The notes: generated from the sequence alone by a model not told the origin. A DNA stretch of 62,966 bases from an uncultured Bacteroidota bacterium (GCA_903925535.1 CAIYFY010000332.1:1-62966), one strand, 5' to 3'. Positions 9,018 to 19,712 are shown, counted from the first letter of the stretch. Translations and numbers: made by a program.

Positions 9018-9935
9018 TTATTCCACGGATTCCCGGGTCAGTTTCTCTGCAAAAAGGTTGTGTATAATCAGTATCAGTACGCCGAACAACACAGACCCTA
9101 TAATCAGTGCATTGTTCAGCACCCCCGTCACCGAAAATGATATTTTGATCAGTATGGTGGATATTACAAATCCGGAATTCCTGATGATGGTGTGAAACTG
9201 GTCGGAATAAAAGAACGAGAAGAGCAGAATGAGCACGTCCACGATAATCAGGATGCTGAAAAATTCATCAAAAAAGATGTTGTTCAGTTTGCTCAGGGTC
9301 TCTATACCTGATTGCTGATCATTCATGGCAACACCCAGCCAGCTGGAAAAGGAATACACCGACAGCACAACCATGACCGGTACCAGCAATACGGCAATGG
9401 ATTTTTTGATGAATATGAAGCGCTCCGCTCGCTGTTCGTCGCCGTCCTGCTCCGGATGCTCCTTTCTGATAATCTTGTAGTAGAATATGAAAATCAGGAG
9501 GAACAGAATCAGTGAAGTGGCAGCATCATAGGTAAACTGCAGATCGTTATCGTTGCCAAACCAGTTGGAATACAATTCCAGATTGCCAATATCCTTGAAG
9601 ATCCGCCGTATCACTATCAGCGTGATGATCTCGTACTGCTTACCTATATAGTAGGAGGTTGACCTCGGCAGATAGTATATCAGCAGATAAACTTCATATA
9701 CCAGGATGAATGAAAAGGGCGTGTAAATGGCCGAAACCGGGTTTCGCAGGAATTTTGACTCCACCGCAATCGCTCCCTGATTGGTCAGGACTATCAGCAG
9801 CAGGTGAACCAGGTAGCTGGCAATGGCCACCACAAGGATGAGCCGCTCGCTGCGATGCCGGGTAGCGGGGGAGAGGAGCAGGTCGAGCCCCCTGTTCACG
9901 AGGGCGACTATTCGGGTACTCAGTGCTGAAGTCAT
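9018..9935 (-). CDS. Hypothetical multi-pass membrane protein upstream of CotH gene
   Basis: About 7 hydrophobic stretches (e.g. LILVVAIASYLVHLLLIVL, SLILFLLIFIFYY). Confidence 0.7.
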   Translation of the reverse strand: MTSALSTRIVALVNRGLDLLLSPATRHRSERLILVVAIASYLVHLLLIVLTNQGAIAVESKFLRNPVSAIYTPFSFILVYEVYLLIYYLPRSTSYYIGKQYEIITLIVIRRIFKDIGNLELYSNWFGNDNDLQFTYDAATSLILFLLIFIFYYKIIRKEHPEQDGDEQRAERFIFIKKSIAVLLVPVMVVLSVYSFSSWLGVAMNDQQSGIETLSKLNNIFFDEFFSILIIVDVLILLFSFFYSDQFHTIIRNSGFVISTILIKISFSVTGVLNNALIIGSVLFGVLILIIHNLFAEKLTRESVE

Positions 9936-9989
9936 GTTATAACAGGTTACCGCCCGACTGGTGTCTCAATCAGGGTTAAGTTTGTGAAC

Positions 9990-11441
9990 TCAAAACTGGT
10001 TCGACTCCTTCTTTTCAAAGGCCTCTTTTTTCTCCTCTTTGGGTGGCCTTCCGAACGCCAGCGAAAGTCCTGCCCTGAAATTAATCCGGGTAGCCAGATC
10101 CGGTTGTTTAAGTGCCAGAAGGTTGTCGCTAGCCAGGAACAACTGTATCGGTCCGGGGCTTAGCGCCAGATTGGCTCCCAGTTGCGGACGCTCTTCCTGT
10201 CTGTAAACAGCCAGTACTCCAAGCGACAGCCATTTTGCCGGTCTGAGGCGCAATCCGGCAGCAAAGGCGTCCTGTGGCAGCAGGGTCCTGTCCTGCCGGA
10301 AGTAGAACAGATTCACTCCAACCGCTCCGGACAATCGCAGTGTCATCCGGGCATAATATCTGGTTGGTACGGTGGTGCTGAAGGCGCCCTCCGACCGCTG
10401 GAATGCAAATGACTCATTGAGTGCCGCTTTCGCAATATCGCTGAGTTCCAGTCCCTCGGCACCCTCCAGAAGGGCTTCTGCAGCTATTTCTCCGCCATCG
10501 TATTCGTATTCTTCATCCACACTGAAGGTGTAGGTGTTCTTTTTCCAGTTTATCCGGCCTCCGTAATCGAGTACGCTGCCGCTCAGCAGCAGCCACTTGC
10601 TGACCCGCCAGCTGAAACCGGCGTCAAGTGCAAAGCCGTTTCCGGCAAACAGTCCGGGCGAAAAGGGGTTGGCACTTCCAAACTGAACTGTTGTAAGCTC
10701 CGGCCTCAGATCATACAGGCTGAACGTTTCAAGCAGGTTGGCCGACCTGAATTGGTAATGGTTTTCTGAAATTAATTTCAGATTTCCCGGGTCTGTATAG
10801 ATGGAAACGGAGGCCTTCGTAGGGTCTGATTCCACCGCTGAAATCCCGAACATGCAGTTTACGCCGGCACCAAAGGTTAGTTTGCCGATTTTTTTCGACA
10901 AGGCCAATCGTACTTCCTGCCACGCAGCGCCCTTCACAACAGGAGCCAGGTTCACGGACTTGTCCCAGAATGTAATCCTGTCGTTACCCAGGAGTATGAG
11001 CTCAGGGAGTTCGCGGGGCACCTCCACTCCTCCATGCAGCCGGATTGCGTGCATGGCAGAAAAGAAAAAGTCGCCCTTGAGCCTGAATCCGAAAGTCAGC
11101 CCGTCCAGTCGCTGGTCGAATGCCAGCGCAGGCCGACTTCCCAGCTTGTCAAGAAATAACTGACTTGACTCGGCTGTTTGCCCACCTCCAAAATAGGTAC
11201 TCAAATCCTGTGCAGTCACCTGCGCATTGCCCAGAATGTCGGTTCCCGTACTGAGCAGACCCAGATGGAATTTTCGCTCTCCGGGTACAACGGAAGGGTT
11301 CAGCGCCCGGGTGTACCAGTTGTCTGTCAGGTCGAAACAGGCGAATTCCTGCTGCCCGAACAAGCCGACTGGTGCTGACAGAATCAGGCTCCATGCGGTG
11401 AGCCACAATCTCAGGCGGTTAGTTATCCAGATATCCAACAT
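9990..11441 (-). CDS. DUF5723-like outer membrane beta-barrel protein
   Basis: Signal peptide; LNPSVVPGERKFHLGL start region and amphipathic strands typical of this Bacteroidota family. Confidence 0.7.
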   Translation of the reverse strand: MLDIWITNRLRLWLTAWSLILSAPVGLFGQQEFACFDLTDNWYTRALNPSVVPGERKFHLGLLSTGTDILGNAQVTAQDLSTYFGGGQTAESSQLFLDKLGSRPALAFDQRLDGLTFGFRLKGDFFFSAMHAIRLHGGVEVPRELPELILLGNDRITFWDKSVNLAPVVKGAAWQEVRLALSKKIGKLTFGAGVNCMFGISAVESDPTKASVSIYTDPGNLKLISENHYQFRSANLLETFSLYDLRPELTTVQFGSANPFSPGLFAGNGFALDAGFSWRVSKWLLLSGSVLDYGGRINWKKNTYTFSVDEEYEYDGGEIAAEALLEGAEGLELSDIAKAALNESFAFQRSEGAFSTTVPTRYYARMTLRLSGAVGVNLFYFRQDRTLLPQDAFAAGLRLRPAKWLSLGVLAVYRQEERPQLGANLALSPGPIQLFLASDNLLALKQPDLATRINFRAGLSLAFGRPPKEEKKEAFEKKESNQF

Positions 11442-11489
11442 CAGTTTTTTAAAAGTTTCACCGCCAAAACTAGGTATTTTTTGCGGATT

Positions 11490-13904
11490 TTACAACTTTT
11501 GAACGAACCCGGTTCTGATTAATCCGTCACTTTCTGCCACCAGCCGGTACATGCCGGCAGGAAGGTCTGTCAGCCCGATGATTACACGGTATTCACCCCC
11601 TGTATCTGTTTCACGGATTATTTTGCCATCGGTCCCGATAATCTGTATCTTCCGGATTGGCTTGTCGGAAACGGCAGTTACCCTGTCTGTGGCCGGATTC
11701 GGGAAGATCTGCAGTGCAGGTATTTCGTCAGCATCAACTGTCCGGTTCACACCGCTCAGCTTTGCTACTGTGTATTGCCCGGCCTTCACAGCGCTCAGTT
11801 TGAACTGTCCGAATTTGTCGGTGTTGGTGCCAATATTCTGCCTTGTATAGTGTGGATATACCTGCCACGCCTGTCCTGCGCCGGTTCTGTACAGCAGCGC
11901 CACCTGGTCTTCGGCGTTTCCGGTGGCTGCAAACAGCTCGGTGTCGAGCTGGTCGCCCTGTCCGCGGCCATCGTAAAAAACGGTGGCCTGCGCCGCAAAG
12001 TCAGGCGAAAATTGTCCGTACACCTGCCAGTATCTGTTGGTGAGTGCATGCCCTGCCGGATTGGCGCCTGCATCGTCGGGCGCCGCAAAGTGATGTTCCA
12101 CCCTGAACAGAACGGAGTCGGCACCCGGATTGGTCACAGTGAGGTTGAATTTGGCGTCCTGAAAATTGGTAGCTCCGGTACTTGTGATCATTTTCTCCCC
12201 TTCGCTCCGCGCCTGCAGGAGTCGCTGACTGGTGTTCACCCGGATGTCGGCCGGTGTGATCTCTGTCAGGTCAATTAACCAGTCAACTGCGGTCTGCTCA
12301 CCTGAAACGACTGTGTTCAGGTACTTTTTTTCTCCGGTTGCGCTCACAGCCGTCAGCTCCAGCGGTACCTGGGTGTGCAGCGCCGGTGCCCCGCGGAGTT
12401 TCTGTTTCACGAATATACGCGCTTGCGCCTGCCCGGGTATCGGGTAGGTCCACTGAACTGAGTCAATGCTGTAATCGGGATATCCGCCGTTGAATACCCA
12501 GTCGTTAAAGAACGGATGGAGATCGAGGCCTGTAGCTGCTTCCAGCTGATCACGCAGGTTTTCACTGCTCCAGTCGTCGTATCGCGTCTGATCCAGCGCC
12601 GCCCGTATGCCAACCCTGAAAAGGGAGTCGCCCATGTACCCGCGCAGGTTGTGCGCAACCACCGCACCCTTGTTGTACACATGGGTACCATAGGTCAGGT
12701 TGTGCGGAACACCCGAAACGGCCCGGTAGCCGCCCTCGCTGATGTGTGCATTCTGCAGAACATTCAGAAAATTGGCCCTGACGGCATCGTTATAGGCTTT
12801 TTTGCCGTAGGTCCACTCGGTAAACAGGTGCTCCGAATAGGAGGCCCAGCCTTCGTTCAGCCACATGTCTTCCGCTGTGGAGCAGGTGGCGAGGTCGCCC
12901 CACCAGTGGTGACTGAGTTCGTGGGCCCACAGGGTTTCGTACGACAGGCTGCCATTGATGAAGGTGCGGCCGATGGCTACATTGGTGGCATGCTCCATGG
13001 CCCCCGAGTTGAACGGAACCAGCGAGTACCCGATTTTTTGCCACAGGTAGGGGCCGTACCAGTGCTCGTATGCCTGTATAGCCTCGGGAAGGTGTACGAA
13101 GGTGTTTCTTACTTTCGCGGTATCGGCCGCCGCCGCTGCTATTTCGACGGGTATCGTGCCGTTCACGCCCGCGTAGGCGCGCCTGAAGGTGGTGTACGGA
13201 CCGATGGCCACGCAGGCCAGGTAGGAGGGTATCGTCTCGCTGAGCGACCATACCCGCCGCAATTTTCCTGCCGGTGTGGTCTCTTCCAACTGTAACAGAC
13301 CGTTGCAATGGGAGGGCTGATCGGGATTGGACACTACATCAAAGGTATAGGTGCTTCGCTCCCCAAACAGATCGAAGCAGGGAAACCAGGCTCTTCCGAA
13401 TGTGTGCGGATCGGCGTCGAAACCGACACCCAGATTGAAGGCGTAACTTCCCGAAAAATAGAAGCCTCCCCAGCCGGATGCGTCTTTCTGCGGTTGCCCC
13501 CGGTAGTATATCGCTACCGAACGGCTGTCGCCTGCACTCAGTGCGGCGGGCAGGGTAATGTACACCTGCTCTCCGCTCTGTACGAACGGAACATGTGCCT
13601 GTTCGTAAATCACCGAGTCCACAGTCAGTGCCAGCAGATCGAAGCGAAGCCTGTCGAGTCCGCCTGTTTTGGCGGTGAATGTCCAGGTACATGTTCCGGA
13701 AATTTTCTGTGTCGCGGCGGCAGTCATGTCCAGCGAAACAAGCGCGTGGGTCAGGTCCACCGAGTCGGTGCGTCCGTCGCCGGAGGGCGGGAGTGCTCCG
13801 GGCGTCAGCCGGTGTGAGCACCATTCGCCGGTTGAGATGATTTTCTGGGCTGAAAGGTGCCCTGTACAGGTTGAAAGCAGGATGAGGAGGAGCAGTGTGC
13901 GCAT
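11490..13904 (-). CDS. M1 family aminopeptidase with T9SS C-terminal sorting domain
   Basis: GAMEHATNVAIG, zinc motif HELSHHWWGDL...NEGWASYSE; C-terminal LQIFPNPATDRVTAVSDKPIRKIQIIGTDGKII. Likely start MRTLLLLILLSTCTG. Confidence 0.92.
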   Translation of the reverse strand: MRTLLLLILLSTCTGHLSAQKIISTGEWCSHRLTPGALPPSGDGRTDSVDLTHALVSLDMTAAATQKISGTCTWTFTAKTGGLDRLRFDLLALTVDSVIYEQAHVPFVQSGEQVYITLPAALSAGDSRSVAIYYRGQPQKDASGWGGFYFSGSYAFNLGVGFDADPHTFGRAWFPCFDLFGERSTYTFDVVSNPDQPSHCNGLLQLEETTPAGKLRRVWSLSETIPSYLACVAIGPYTTFRRAYAGVNGTIPVEIAAAAADTAKVRNTFVHLPEAIQAYEHWYGPYLWQKIGYSLVPFNSGAMEHATNVAIGRTFINGSLSYETLWAHELSHHWWGDLATCSTAEDMWLNEGWASYSEHLFTEWTYGKKAYNDAVRANFLNVLQNAHISEGGYRAVSGVPHNLTYGTHVYNKGAVVAHNLRGYMGDSLFRVGIRAALDQTRYDDWSSENLRDQLEAATGLDLHPFFNDWVFNGGYPDYSIDSVQWTYPIPGQAQARIFVKQKLRGAPALHTQVPLELTAVSATGEKKYLNTVVSGEQTAVDWLIDLTEITPADIRVNTSQRLLQARSEGEKMITSTGATNFQDAKFNLTVTNPGADSVLFRVEHHFAAPDDAGANPAGHALTNRYWQVYGQFSPDFAAQATVFYDGRGQGDQLDTELFAATGNAEDQVALLYRTGAGQAWQVYPHYTRQNIGTNTDKFGQFKLSAVKAGQYTVAKLSGVNRTVDADEIPALQIFPNPATDRVTAVSDKPIRKIQIIGTDGKIIRETDTGGEYRVIIGLTDLPAGMYRLVAESDGLIRTGFVQKL

Positions 13905-14056
13905 ATCTGAAACGAGAAATATGAGGTGGTCAATAACAAAGGTAACTCTTTTATCTTCAACGCCTGACTGCTGTTGCGCCAGCATTATAACCTTTGTGTT
14001 ATTTTCGTGTTTTAAATACCTGCATTCCGTTACTTTGTCCCGTAATAATAATACGC

Positions 14057-15694
14057 ATGAAAATAACGCTCGCTCAGCTCGACTACCACATCGGAAATAT
14101 TCAGGGTAATCTCGAAAAGATGCTCCGGGCCATCGAAACGGCCCGCGATCAGGGAGCCGACCTGATCTGCTTTTCCGAGCTGGCTGTCTGTGGCTATCCA
14201 CCCCGCGATTTTCTGGAGTTCTCCGATTTTATTCGCCTCTGTGAAGAGAGTGTGGACGCGCTCCGGCAGGCAAGTCGCGGTATCGGTGTCGTCGTGGGCG
14301 CCCCCACCCGGAATCCGGTCGTGGCCGGCAAGGATCTGTATAACTCCGCAATTTTCCTCTATAACGGCGAACAGATCGGGGTTCAGCACAAGGCGCTGCT
14401 GCCTACTTACGATATATTCGACGAATACCGTTACTTCGAACCGGCAACCGGGTTCGGGGTGATCCACTTTAAAGGGAAAAAAATTGCGCTCACCGTCTGC
14501 GAGGATATCTGGAACGTTGGTAACGAAAATCCGCTCTACACGGTTTGTCCGCTCGATGAAATGGCCGGACAGCAACCTGACCTTATTCTGAATCTGTCGG
14601 CATCGCCCTTCAGCTTCTCGCACGCGCACGAGCGCATACACACGGCGCAGGTGAACGTGAAAAGGTATAATATTCCCATGTTTTACGTGAATTGCGTGGG
14701 TGCCCAGACGGACATCATCTTCGACGGCGGCAGTCTGGTGCTTTCTGCCGACGGTTCTGTCTTTGATGAAATGCCTTACTTCGAAGAATGTCTGAAGGTC
14801 TATGATCTGGAAGAGGTTGAAAGGGGAGGGGTGCATCAGGTCAGGGCCAAAGACAAGATGGCGCTCATTCACGAAGCCCTCATTACCGGTATCCGGGGCT
14901 ATTTCAAAAAGCTGGGCTTCTCGAAGGCGATTCTGGGACTGTCGGGCGGTATTGACTCCGCTGTTGTAACGGCACTGGCTGCAGAAGCGCTCGGCTGTGA
15001 AAATGTCAGGGTACTCCTGCTGCCCAGCCAGTTCAGCACGGGGCACTCGGTGGACGACGCCCGGGCGCTGGCAGAAAAGCTGGGTGTCCGGTATGATATT
15101 ATCCCCATCAAACCCATGTTCGACGCGTTTGAAAATACACTCGACCCGCTGTTCGAGGGACTCCCTTTCAATGTGGCGGAGGAAAACATTCAGGCGCGCG
15201 TACGCGGGGTGCTCCTGATGGCCATGAGCAACAAATTCGGCCATATCCTGCTCAATACCACCAATAAAAGCGAGATGGCCGTGGGTTACGGCACGCTCTA
15301 CGGCGACATGTGCGGCGGCCTATCCGTGCTCGGTGATGTGTATAAAACGGAAGTGTATGAACTGGCAAACTATATCAACCGGAATGGGGAAATCATCCCG
15401 CAAAATTCAATCGTGAAGCCGCCCAGTGCCGAACTGAGGCCCGGCCAGAAGGATACGGACAGTCTGCCACCCTACGAGGTGCTCGATCCGCTGCTTTACC
15501 AGTACATCGAGTGCCGGAAGGGACCTGCCGAACTGATCGAAATGGGCTTTGAGGAGGCTCTTGTTCGCCGCGTACTTCGCATGGTCAATATCAACGAGTT
15601 CAAACGGGAGCAGGCAGCCCCCGTTCTCCGCGTGAGCAGCAAGGCTTTCGGTATGGGCCGCCGGTTGCCAATCGTTGGAAAGTATCTGTCCTGA
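14057..15694 (+). CDS. nadE: Glutamine-dependent NAD+ synthetase
   Basis: N-terminal nitrilase domain (FSELAVCGYPPRDFLE, ALTVCEDIWN) plus synthetase P-loop LGLSGGIDSAVV and NKSEMAVGYGTLYGDMCGGL. Confidence 0.95.
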   Translation: MKITLAQLDYHIGNIQGNLEKMLRAIETARDQGADLICFSELAVCGYPPRDFLEFSDFIRLCEESVDALRQASRGIGVVVGAPTRNPVVAGKDLYNSAIFLYNGEQIGVQHKALLPTYDIFDEYRYFEPATGFGVIHFKGKKIALTVCEDIWNVGNENPLYTVCPLDEMAGQQPDLILNLSASPFSFSHAHERIHTAQVNVKRYNIPMFYVNCVGAQTDIIFDGGSLVLSADGSVFDEMPYFEECLKVYDLEEVERGGVHQVRAKDKMALIHEALITGIRGYFKKLGFSKAILGLSGGIDSAVVTALAAEALGCENVRVLLLPSQFSTGHSVDDARALAEKLGVRYDIIPIKPMFDAFENTLDPLFEGLPFNVAEENIQARVRGVLLMAMSNKFGHILLNTTNKSEMAVGYGTLYGDMCGGLSVLGDVYKTEVYELANYINRNGEIIPQNSIVKPPSAELRPGQKDTDSLPPYEVLDPLLYQYIECRKGPAELIEMGFEEALVRRVLRMVNINEFKREQAAPVLRVSSKAFGMGRRLPIVGKYLS

Positions 15695-15723
15695 CACGTA
15701 ACCACACCACACAAATAACACCA

Positions 15724-17364
15724 ATGTCTGTCAACGGAATTAACCTCGAATCGGAGAAATACGCCGACGCACTGCGCGTGGCGGTCTCCGGAATGAATCG
15801 CCGCCTCGAAAAAATAGTGCAGGGCGGCGGACCAAAACGCATCGAAAAGCTCCACGCAGAGGGCAAAATGACCGCCCGGGAGCGTATTGATTATCTCCTC
15901 GACCCCGGTTCGCCGCGTGTTGAAGTAGGTGCCTTCGCCGGCCACGGCATGTACGAGGAACACGGCGGCTGTCCGGCTGGCGGCGTAGTCGTCATGATCG
16001 GCTATATCAGCAACCGGCAATGTGTCGTGGTGGCCAACGACGCCACGGTGAAAGCCGGCGCGTGGTTCCCGATTACCGGCAAGAAAAATCTGCGCGCACA
16101 GGAAATCGCTATGGAAAACCGGTTGCCAATTGTCTATCTCGTGGACTCCGCCGGTGTGTACCTGCCCATGCAGGATGAAATTTTTCCCGACAAGGAGCAC
16201 TTCGGACGTATTTTCAGGAATAATGCACGCCTTTCGTCAGCAGGGATACCACAAATTGCCGCTATCATGGGAGCCTGTGTGGCAGGAGGTGCCTACCTGC
16301 CAATTATGTCGGATGAGGCGCTGATTGTGGAAAGAACAGGCTCGGTCTTTCTGGCAGGTCCCTATCTGGTGAAGGCCGCTATCGGTGAGGACTCCGACAG
16401 AGAGGCGCTCGGGGGAGCTTCCACGCACTCCGAAATTTCCGGGGTTACTGATTATAAAATGCCCGACGACAAAACCTGTCTGGATACAATCCGGGATCTG
16501 ATGGACAAGATGGGCCGCCGTGAAACCACTGGCTTCGACCGCACGGAGCCGCGCCCGCCGGCAGGAACCAAAGATGATCTGTATGCCACTTTCCCGGAAA
16601 ATGGTGCAAAACCCTATGATACGGTGGCATTACTCCGAACGCTCGTGGATGAAGGGAAACTCACGCAATACAAGGAGCACTACGGCAAAACAATCATCAC
16701 GGCCTATGCGCGGATTGATGGCTGGGCTGTAGGGATTGTGGCCAACAACAGGCAGGTGGTGAAAAATGCCAAAGGTGAAATTCAGTTCGGCGGGGTGATT
16801 TATTCCGATTCAGCCGACAAGGCAACGCGTTTCATCATGAACTGCAATCAGAAAAAGATTCCGCTGGTATTTATACACGATGTAACCGGTTTTATGGTGG
16901 GTATTCGGTCCGAACACGGCGGTATTATCAAGGATGGCGCTAAAATGGTGAATGCCGTGGCCAATTCCACCGTTCCCAAATTTACAGTGATTGCCGGTAA
17001 TTCCTACGGCGCCGGCAACTATGCCATGTGCGGCAAGGCGTACGATCCCAGACTGATTGTAGCGTGGCCCACTGCCAAAATTGCTGTGATGGGCGGTGAA
17101 CAGGCGGCAAAGGTGCTCACCCAGATTCAGGTGCAATCGCTGAAAGACAAGGGCTCGGCTCCCGATCCCGAAGCAGAGAAAGCACTGTTCAGCCAGATTA
17201 AAGCCCGGTACGACGATCAGACTACACCATATTATGCAGCAGCCCGTTTGTGGGTGGATGCCATCATTGATCCGGCAGATACCCGGCAGTGGATCAGTAT
17301 GGGAATCAGTGCCGCAAATAACGCTCCCGTGGAGAAATTTAATCCCGGGGTGCTGCAGACGTGA
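15724..17364 (+). CDS. Acyl-CoA carboxylase, carboxyltransferase (beta) subunit
   Basis: KMTARERIDYLLDPGS, PIVYLVDSAGVYLPMQDEIFPD, GACVAGGAYLPIMSDEAL, ITAYARIDGWAVGIVANN; methylcrotonyl-CoA carboxylase-like. Confidence 0.9.
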   Translation: MSVNGINLESEKYADALRVAVSGMNRRLEKIVQGGGPKRIEKLHAEGKMTARERIDYLLDPGSPRVEVGAFAGHGMYEEHGGCPAGGVVVMIGYISNRQCVVVANDATVKAGAWFPITGKKNLRAQEIAMENRLPIVYLVDSAGVYLPMQDEIFPDKEHFGRIFRNNARLSSAGIPQIAAIMGACVAGGAYLPIMSDEALIVERTGSVFLAGPYLVKAAIGEDSDREALGGASTHSEISGVTDYKMPDDKTCLDTIRDLMDKMGRRETTGFDRTEPRPPAGTKDDLYATFPENGAKPYDTVALLRTLVDEGKLTQYKEHYGKTIITAYARIDGWAVGIVANNRQVVKNAKGEIQFGGVIYSDSADKATRFIMNCNQKKIPLVFIHDVTGFMVGIRSEHGGIIKDGAKMVNAVANSTVPKFTVIAGNSYGAGNYAMCGKAYDPRLIVAWPTAKIAVMGGEQAAKVLTQIQVQSLKDKGSAPDPEAEKALFSQIKARYDDQTTPYYAAARLWVDAIIDPADTRQWISMGISAANNAPVEKFNPGVLQT

Positions 17365-19215
17365 TTACTCGGCAATCCGCTGCCCTTTCATGGCTGAACC
17401 GATGGTGACATCCATGGCGCGGTGGGCGAGGGGAGTGGTATATTCGTTCAGCGCCTCGATTTGTTTGTGTATGGCATCCTTGTCGGTACCGGCTGCGATT
17501 TGCCGGAGTGATGCAATCATGGCACTGGTAGTATCCTTCTCTTCCTGCGAAAGGATGGAGTCGTGCTGCTTCAGGAATTTTTCTCCGGAGAGAATGAGGT
17601 TCTGGGCCTCGTTGCGGGCCTCCAGAAGTCCGCGTGCAGCCATGTCGGTTTGCGCGTTCTGTATGCTGTCGAGCAGCATCAGTGCCATCTGCTCCTCGGT
17701 AATACCGTAAGTAGGCCTGATTTCCACCTGTGTTTCCAGTCCCGAACGCAACTCGCGTGCGCGCACGGTGAGAATGCCGTCGGCATTCAGGATAAACTGG
17801 ATGTCAATTTTGGGAAGTCCGGCGGGCATGGCCGGAATATCGCGCAGGATGAACTCGCCGAGTTTCCGGTTGTGTTCCACCAGATCGCGCTCACCCTGAT
17901 AAACAGCAATTTTCAGGTTTTTTTGTCCATCCACGCTGGTGGTGTATTGCCGTCCGGCTTTCGATGGCACCTTGGAGTTTCGCGGAATGATAACATCCAT
18001 CAGTCCGCCCACGGTTTCTATCCCCAGCGAGAGCGGGGTAATATCGAGCAGCAGCACGTCCTGCTGGTTGCCGGCGAGCACATCGGCCTGTATGGCTGCA
18101 CCCAGGGCAACTACCTCATCAGGGTCAATACTGTCGAAAACGGGCTGACCAAAGAAAGCTGATACGGAATGTTTGACCAGCGGCACGCGGGTGCTTCCTC
18201 CGGCCATGACCACCGTTTTGATGTCTTTAATGTCAATTCCGGCATCTTTAACTGCATTGGCGCAGCAGGCAAGTGTCCGGTTCACCAGTGGTTTGATGAG
18301 TTCGTCGAACTGCTGACGGCTTATTTGCAGTAACTGCCCGTTCAGTACACAGGAATAGGTGTCAGCACCGGATAGTGTTTTCTTGGCTTTTTCGGCTTCC
18401 AGGCGAATTTGCTGGCTGAATTCCTTGTTTTCTTCGAGCGAAGACTGTTGAAGGCCCAGGTCTGACAGCCATTTCAGGATGATGACCTGATCAAAGTCAT
18501 CCCCACCCAGAAAAGTGTCGCCATTCGTGGAAAGTACCTCATAGATTCCGTCCTGTATCTGCAGAATGGAGATATCGAAAGTGCCACCTCCAAGGTCGTA
18601 AACGGCAATAGTACCCGCCTCGGAGGGATTGTACGCCAGTGCGGCAGCGGTGGGTTCGTTTACAATACGCAAAACATCCAGTCCGGCCAGCTTGCCCGCA
18701 TCGCGGGTGGCCTGTCGCTGGTTGTCGTTGAAATAGGCAGGTACCGTGATAACCGCCTTGCTGACAGTTGTGTTGAGTTCGTTTTCGACGCGCTGCTTCA
18801 GCTCCCGCAGAATCAGCGCACTGAGTTCAATCGGGGTGTAGAATTTATCGTCCACCCTGATCTTGACCAGCGATTCCGTGTCGTCGTCAATAATTTTGTA
18901 CCCGAAAAACTGTGTGTGTCCGGCAACGTCGAGGTAAGACTTGCCCATCAGTCGCTTGACAGAGAATATGGTACGGGAAGGGTCAGTGACGAGTTTTTCC
19001 CTGGCTGCTCCGCCTACCAGCACCGACTGGTCTTCAGCGAAGTGAATGATAGATGGAACAAGTGAACTGCGGCCATCCTGATCGCGTACACAGACAGGCT
19101 TGCCATCCTTGATAAGTGCCACGAGGCTGTTGGTAGTTCCCAGGTCAATCCCTACAATTATCTCACCCGGTCTTTCTATGGAACCATCTTTCAGGTTAAT
19201 GGAATAAGTAGCCAT
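17365..19215 (-). CDS. hscA: Hsp70-family chaperone HscA-like
   Basis: [65 protein letters not shown] and total length fit HscA. Confidence 0.88.
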   Translation of the reverse strand: MATYSINLKDGSIERPGEIIVGIDLGTTNSLVALIKDGKPVCVRDQDGRSSLVPSIIHFAEDQSVLVGGAAREKLVTDPSRTIFSVKRLMGKSYLDVAGHTQFFGYKIIDDDTESLVKIRVDDKFYTPIELSALILRELKQRVENELNTTVSKAVITVPAYFNDNQRQATRDAGKLAGLDVLRIVNEPTAAALAYNPSEAGTIAVYDLGGGTFDISILQIQDGIYEVLSTNGDTFLGGDDFDQVIILKWLSDLGLQQSSLEENKEFSQQIRLEAEKAKKTLSGADTYSCVLNGQLLQISRQQFDELIKPLVNRTLACCANAVKDAGIDIKDIKTVVMAGGSTRVPLVKHSVSAFFGQPVFDSIDPDEVVALGAAIQADVLAGNQQDVLLLDITPLSLGIETVGGLMDVIIPRNSKVPSKAGRQYTTSVDGQKNLKIAVYQGERDLVEHNRKLGEFILRDIPAMPAGLPKIDIQFILNADGILTVRARELRSGLETQVEIRPTYGITEEQMALMLLDSIQNAQTDMAARGLLEARNEAQNLILSGEKFLKQHDSILSQEEKDTTSAMIASLRQIAAGTDKDAIHKQIEALNEYTTPLAHRAMDVTIGSAMKGQRIAE

Positions 19216-19382
19216 GCATTGTCAGTTCAAACCCTTGAACAAGCGCAGAGATAAAAAGTTCAGCAGGGAAAATATGGCAGAGAATCGGCAGCCGCCTGGG
19301 AATGAATCCCCGGCTCTCAGTTGGCTTTTCCCTGTATGGGTATTGTTGAGAAAACGGCTGCCGGTATCTGCGGATGAGAGCC

Positions 19383-19390
19383 CAAAAGTA
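19383..19390 (-). promoter_or_regulatory. Candidate -7 element TACTTTTG for hscA
   Basis: Minus-strand TAnnTTTG match about 170 nt before hscA; no good -33 seen. Confidence 0.3.
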
Positions 19391-19641
19391 TTAAGAATTA
19401 TGAGAATAGAAAAAATATTTTTTGCAAATATTTGATTTACGGCAAAGAAATGTTATGCTGCTTGCGGGCTCAGGTGAATAATTTATGCGTGTAACTGACT
19501 TGTTTGTCGTTTTAAAGACGTCAATAAATGTGTCAAGTCAGACATGAAAATAATCTGACCGCAAAAGTTTTTTGCGCACAAATCGGATGAACGGTATGCA
19601 ACACCGTACTAAAATGGGCTTCACCTTCACATTCTCTCAAT

Positions 19642-19658
19642 TTTTAGAAATTCTAAAA
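19642..19658. promoter_or_regulatory. Candidate operator dyad TTTTAGAA-A-TTCTAAAA
   Basis: 8-bp perfect arms around one central base, 22 bp upstream of the paa -33 candidate. Confidence 0.45.
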
Positions 19659-19680
19659 TCCGGGCTTGCCGCCAGGATAG

Positions 19681-19712
19681 TTTGGCTGAACGCCGGATAG
19701 TGCTTAGCTTTG
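19681..19712 (+). promoter_or_regulatory. Candidate paa promoter TTTG-N20-TAGCTTTG
   Basis: TTTG 19681-19684, TAGCTTTG 19705-19712, 19 nt before the paaE ATG. Confidence 0.5.

Noticed and set aside
12516-13295. 259-aa plus-strand ORF
   Set aside because: Antisense to the M1 aminopeptidase catalytic region; shadow ORF from GC-rich codon bias.
14030-15244. 404-aa minus-strand ORF
   Set aside because: Fully antisense to nadE, whose motifs are unambiguous; the translated product has no recognisable domain.
15496-16200. 234-aa minus-strand ORF
   Set aside because: Antisense across the nadE end and the carboxyltransferase start; shadow ORF.
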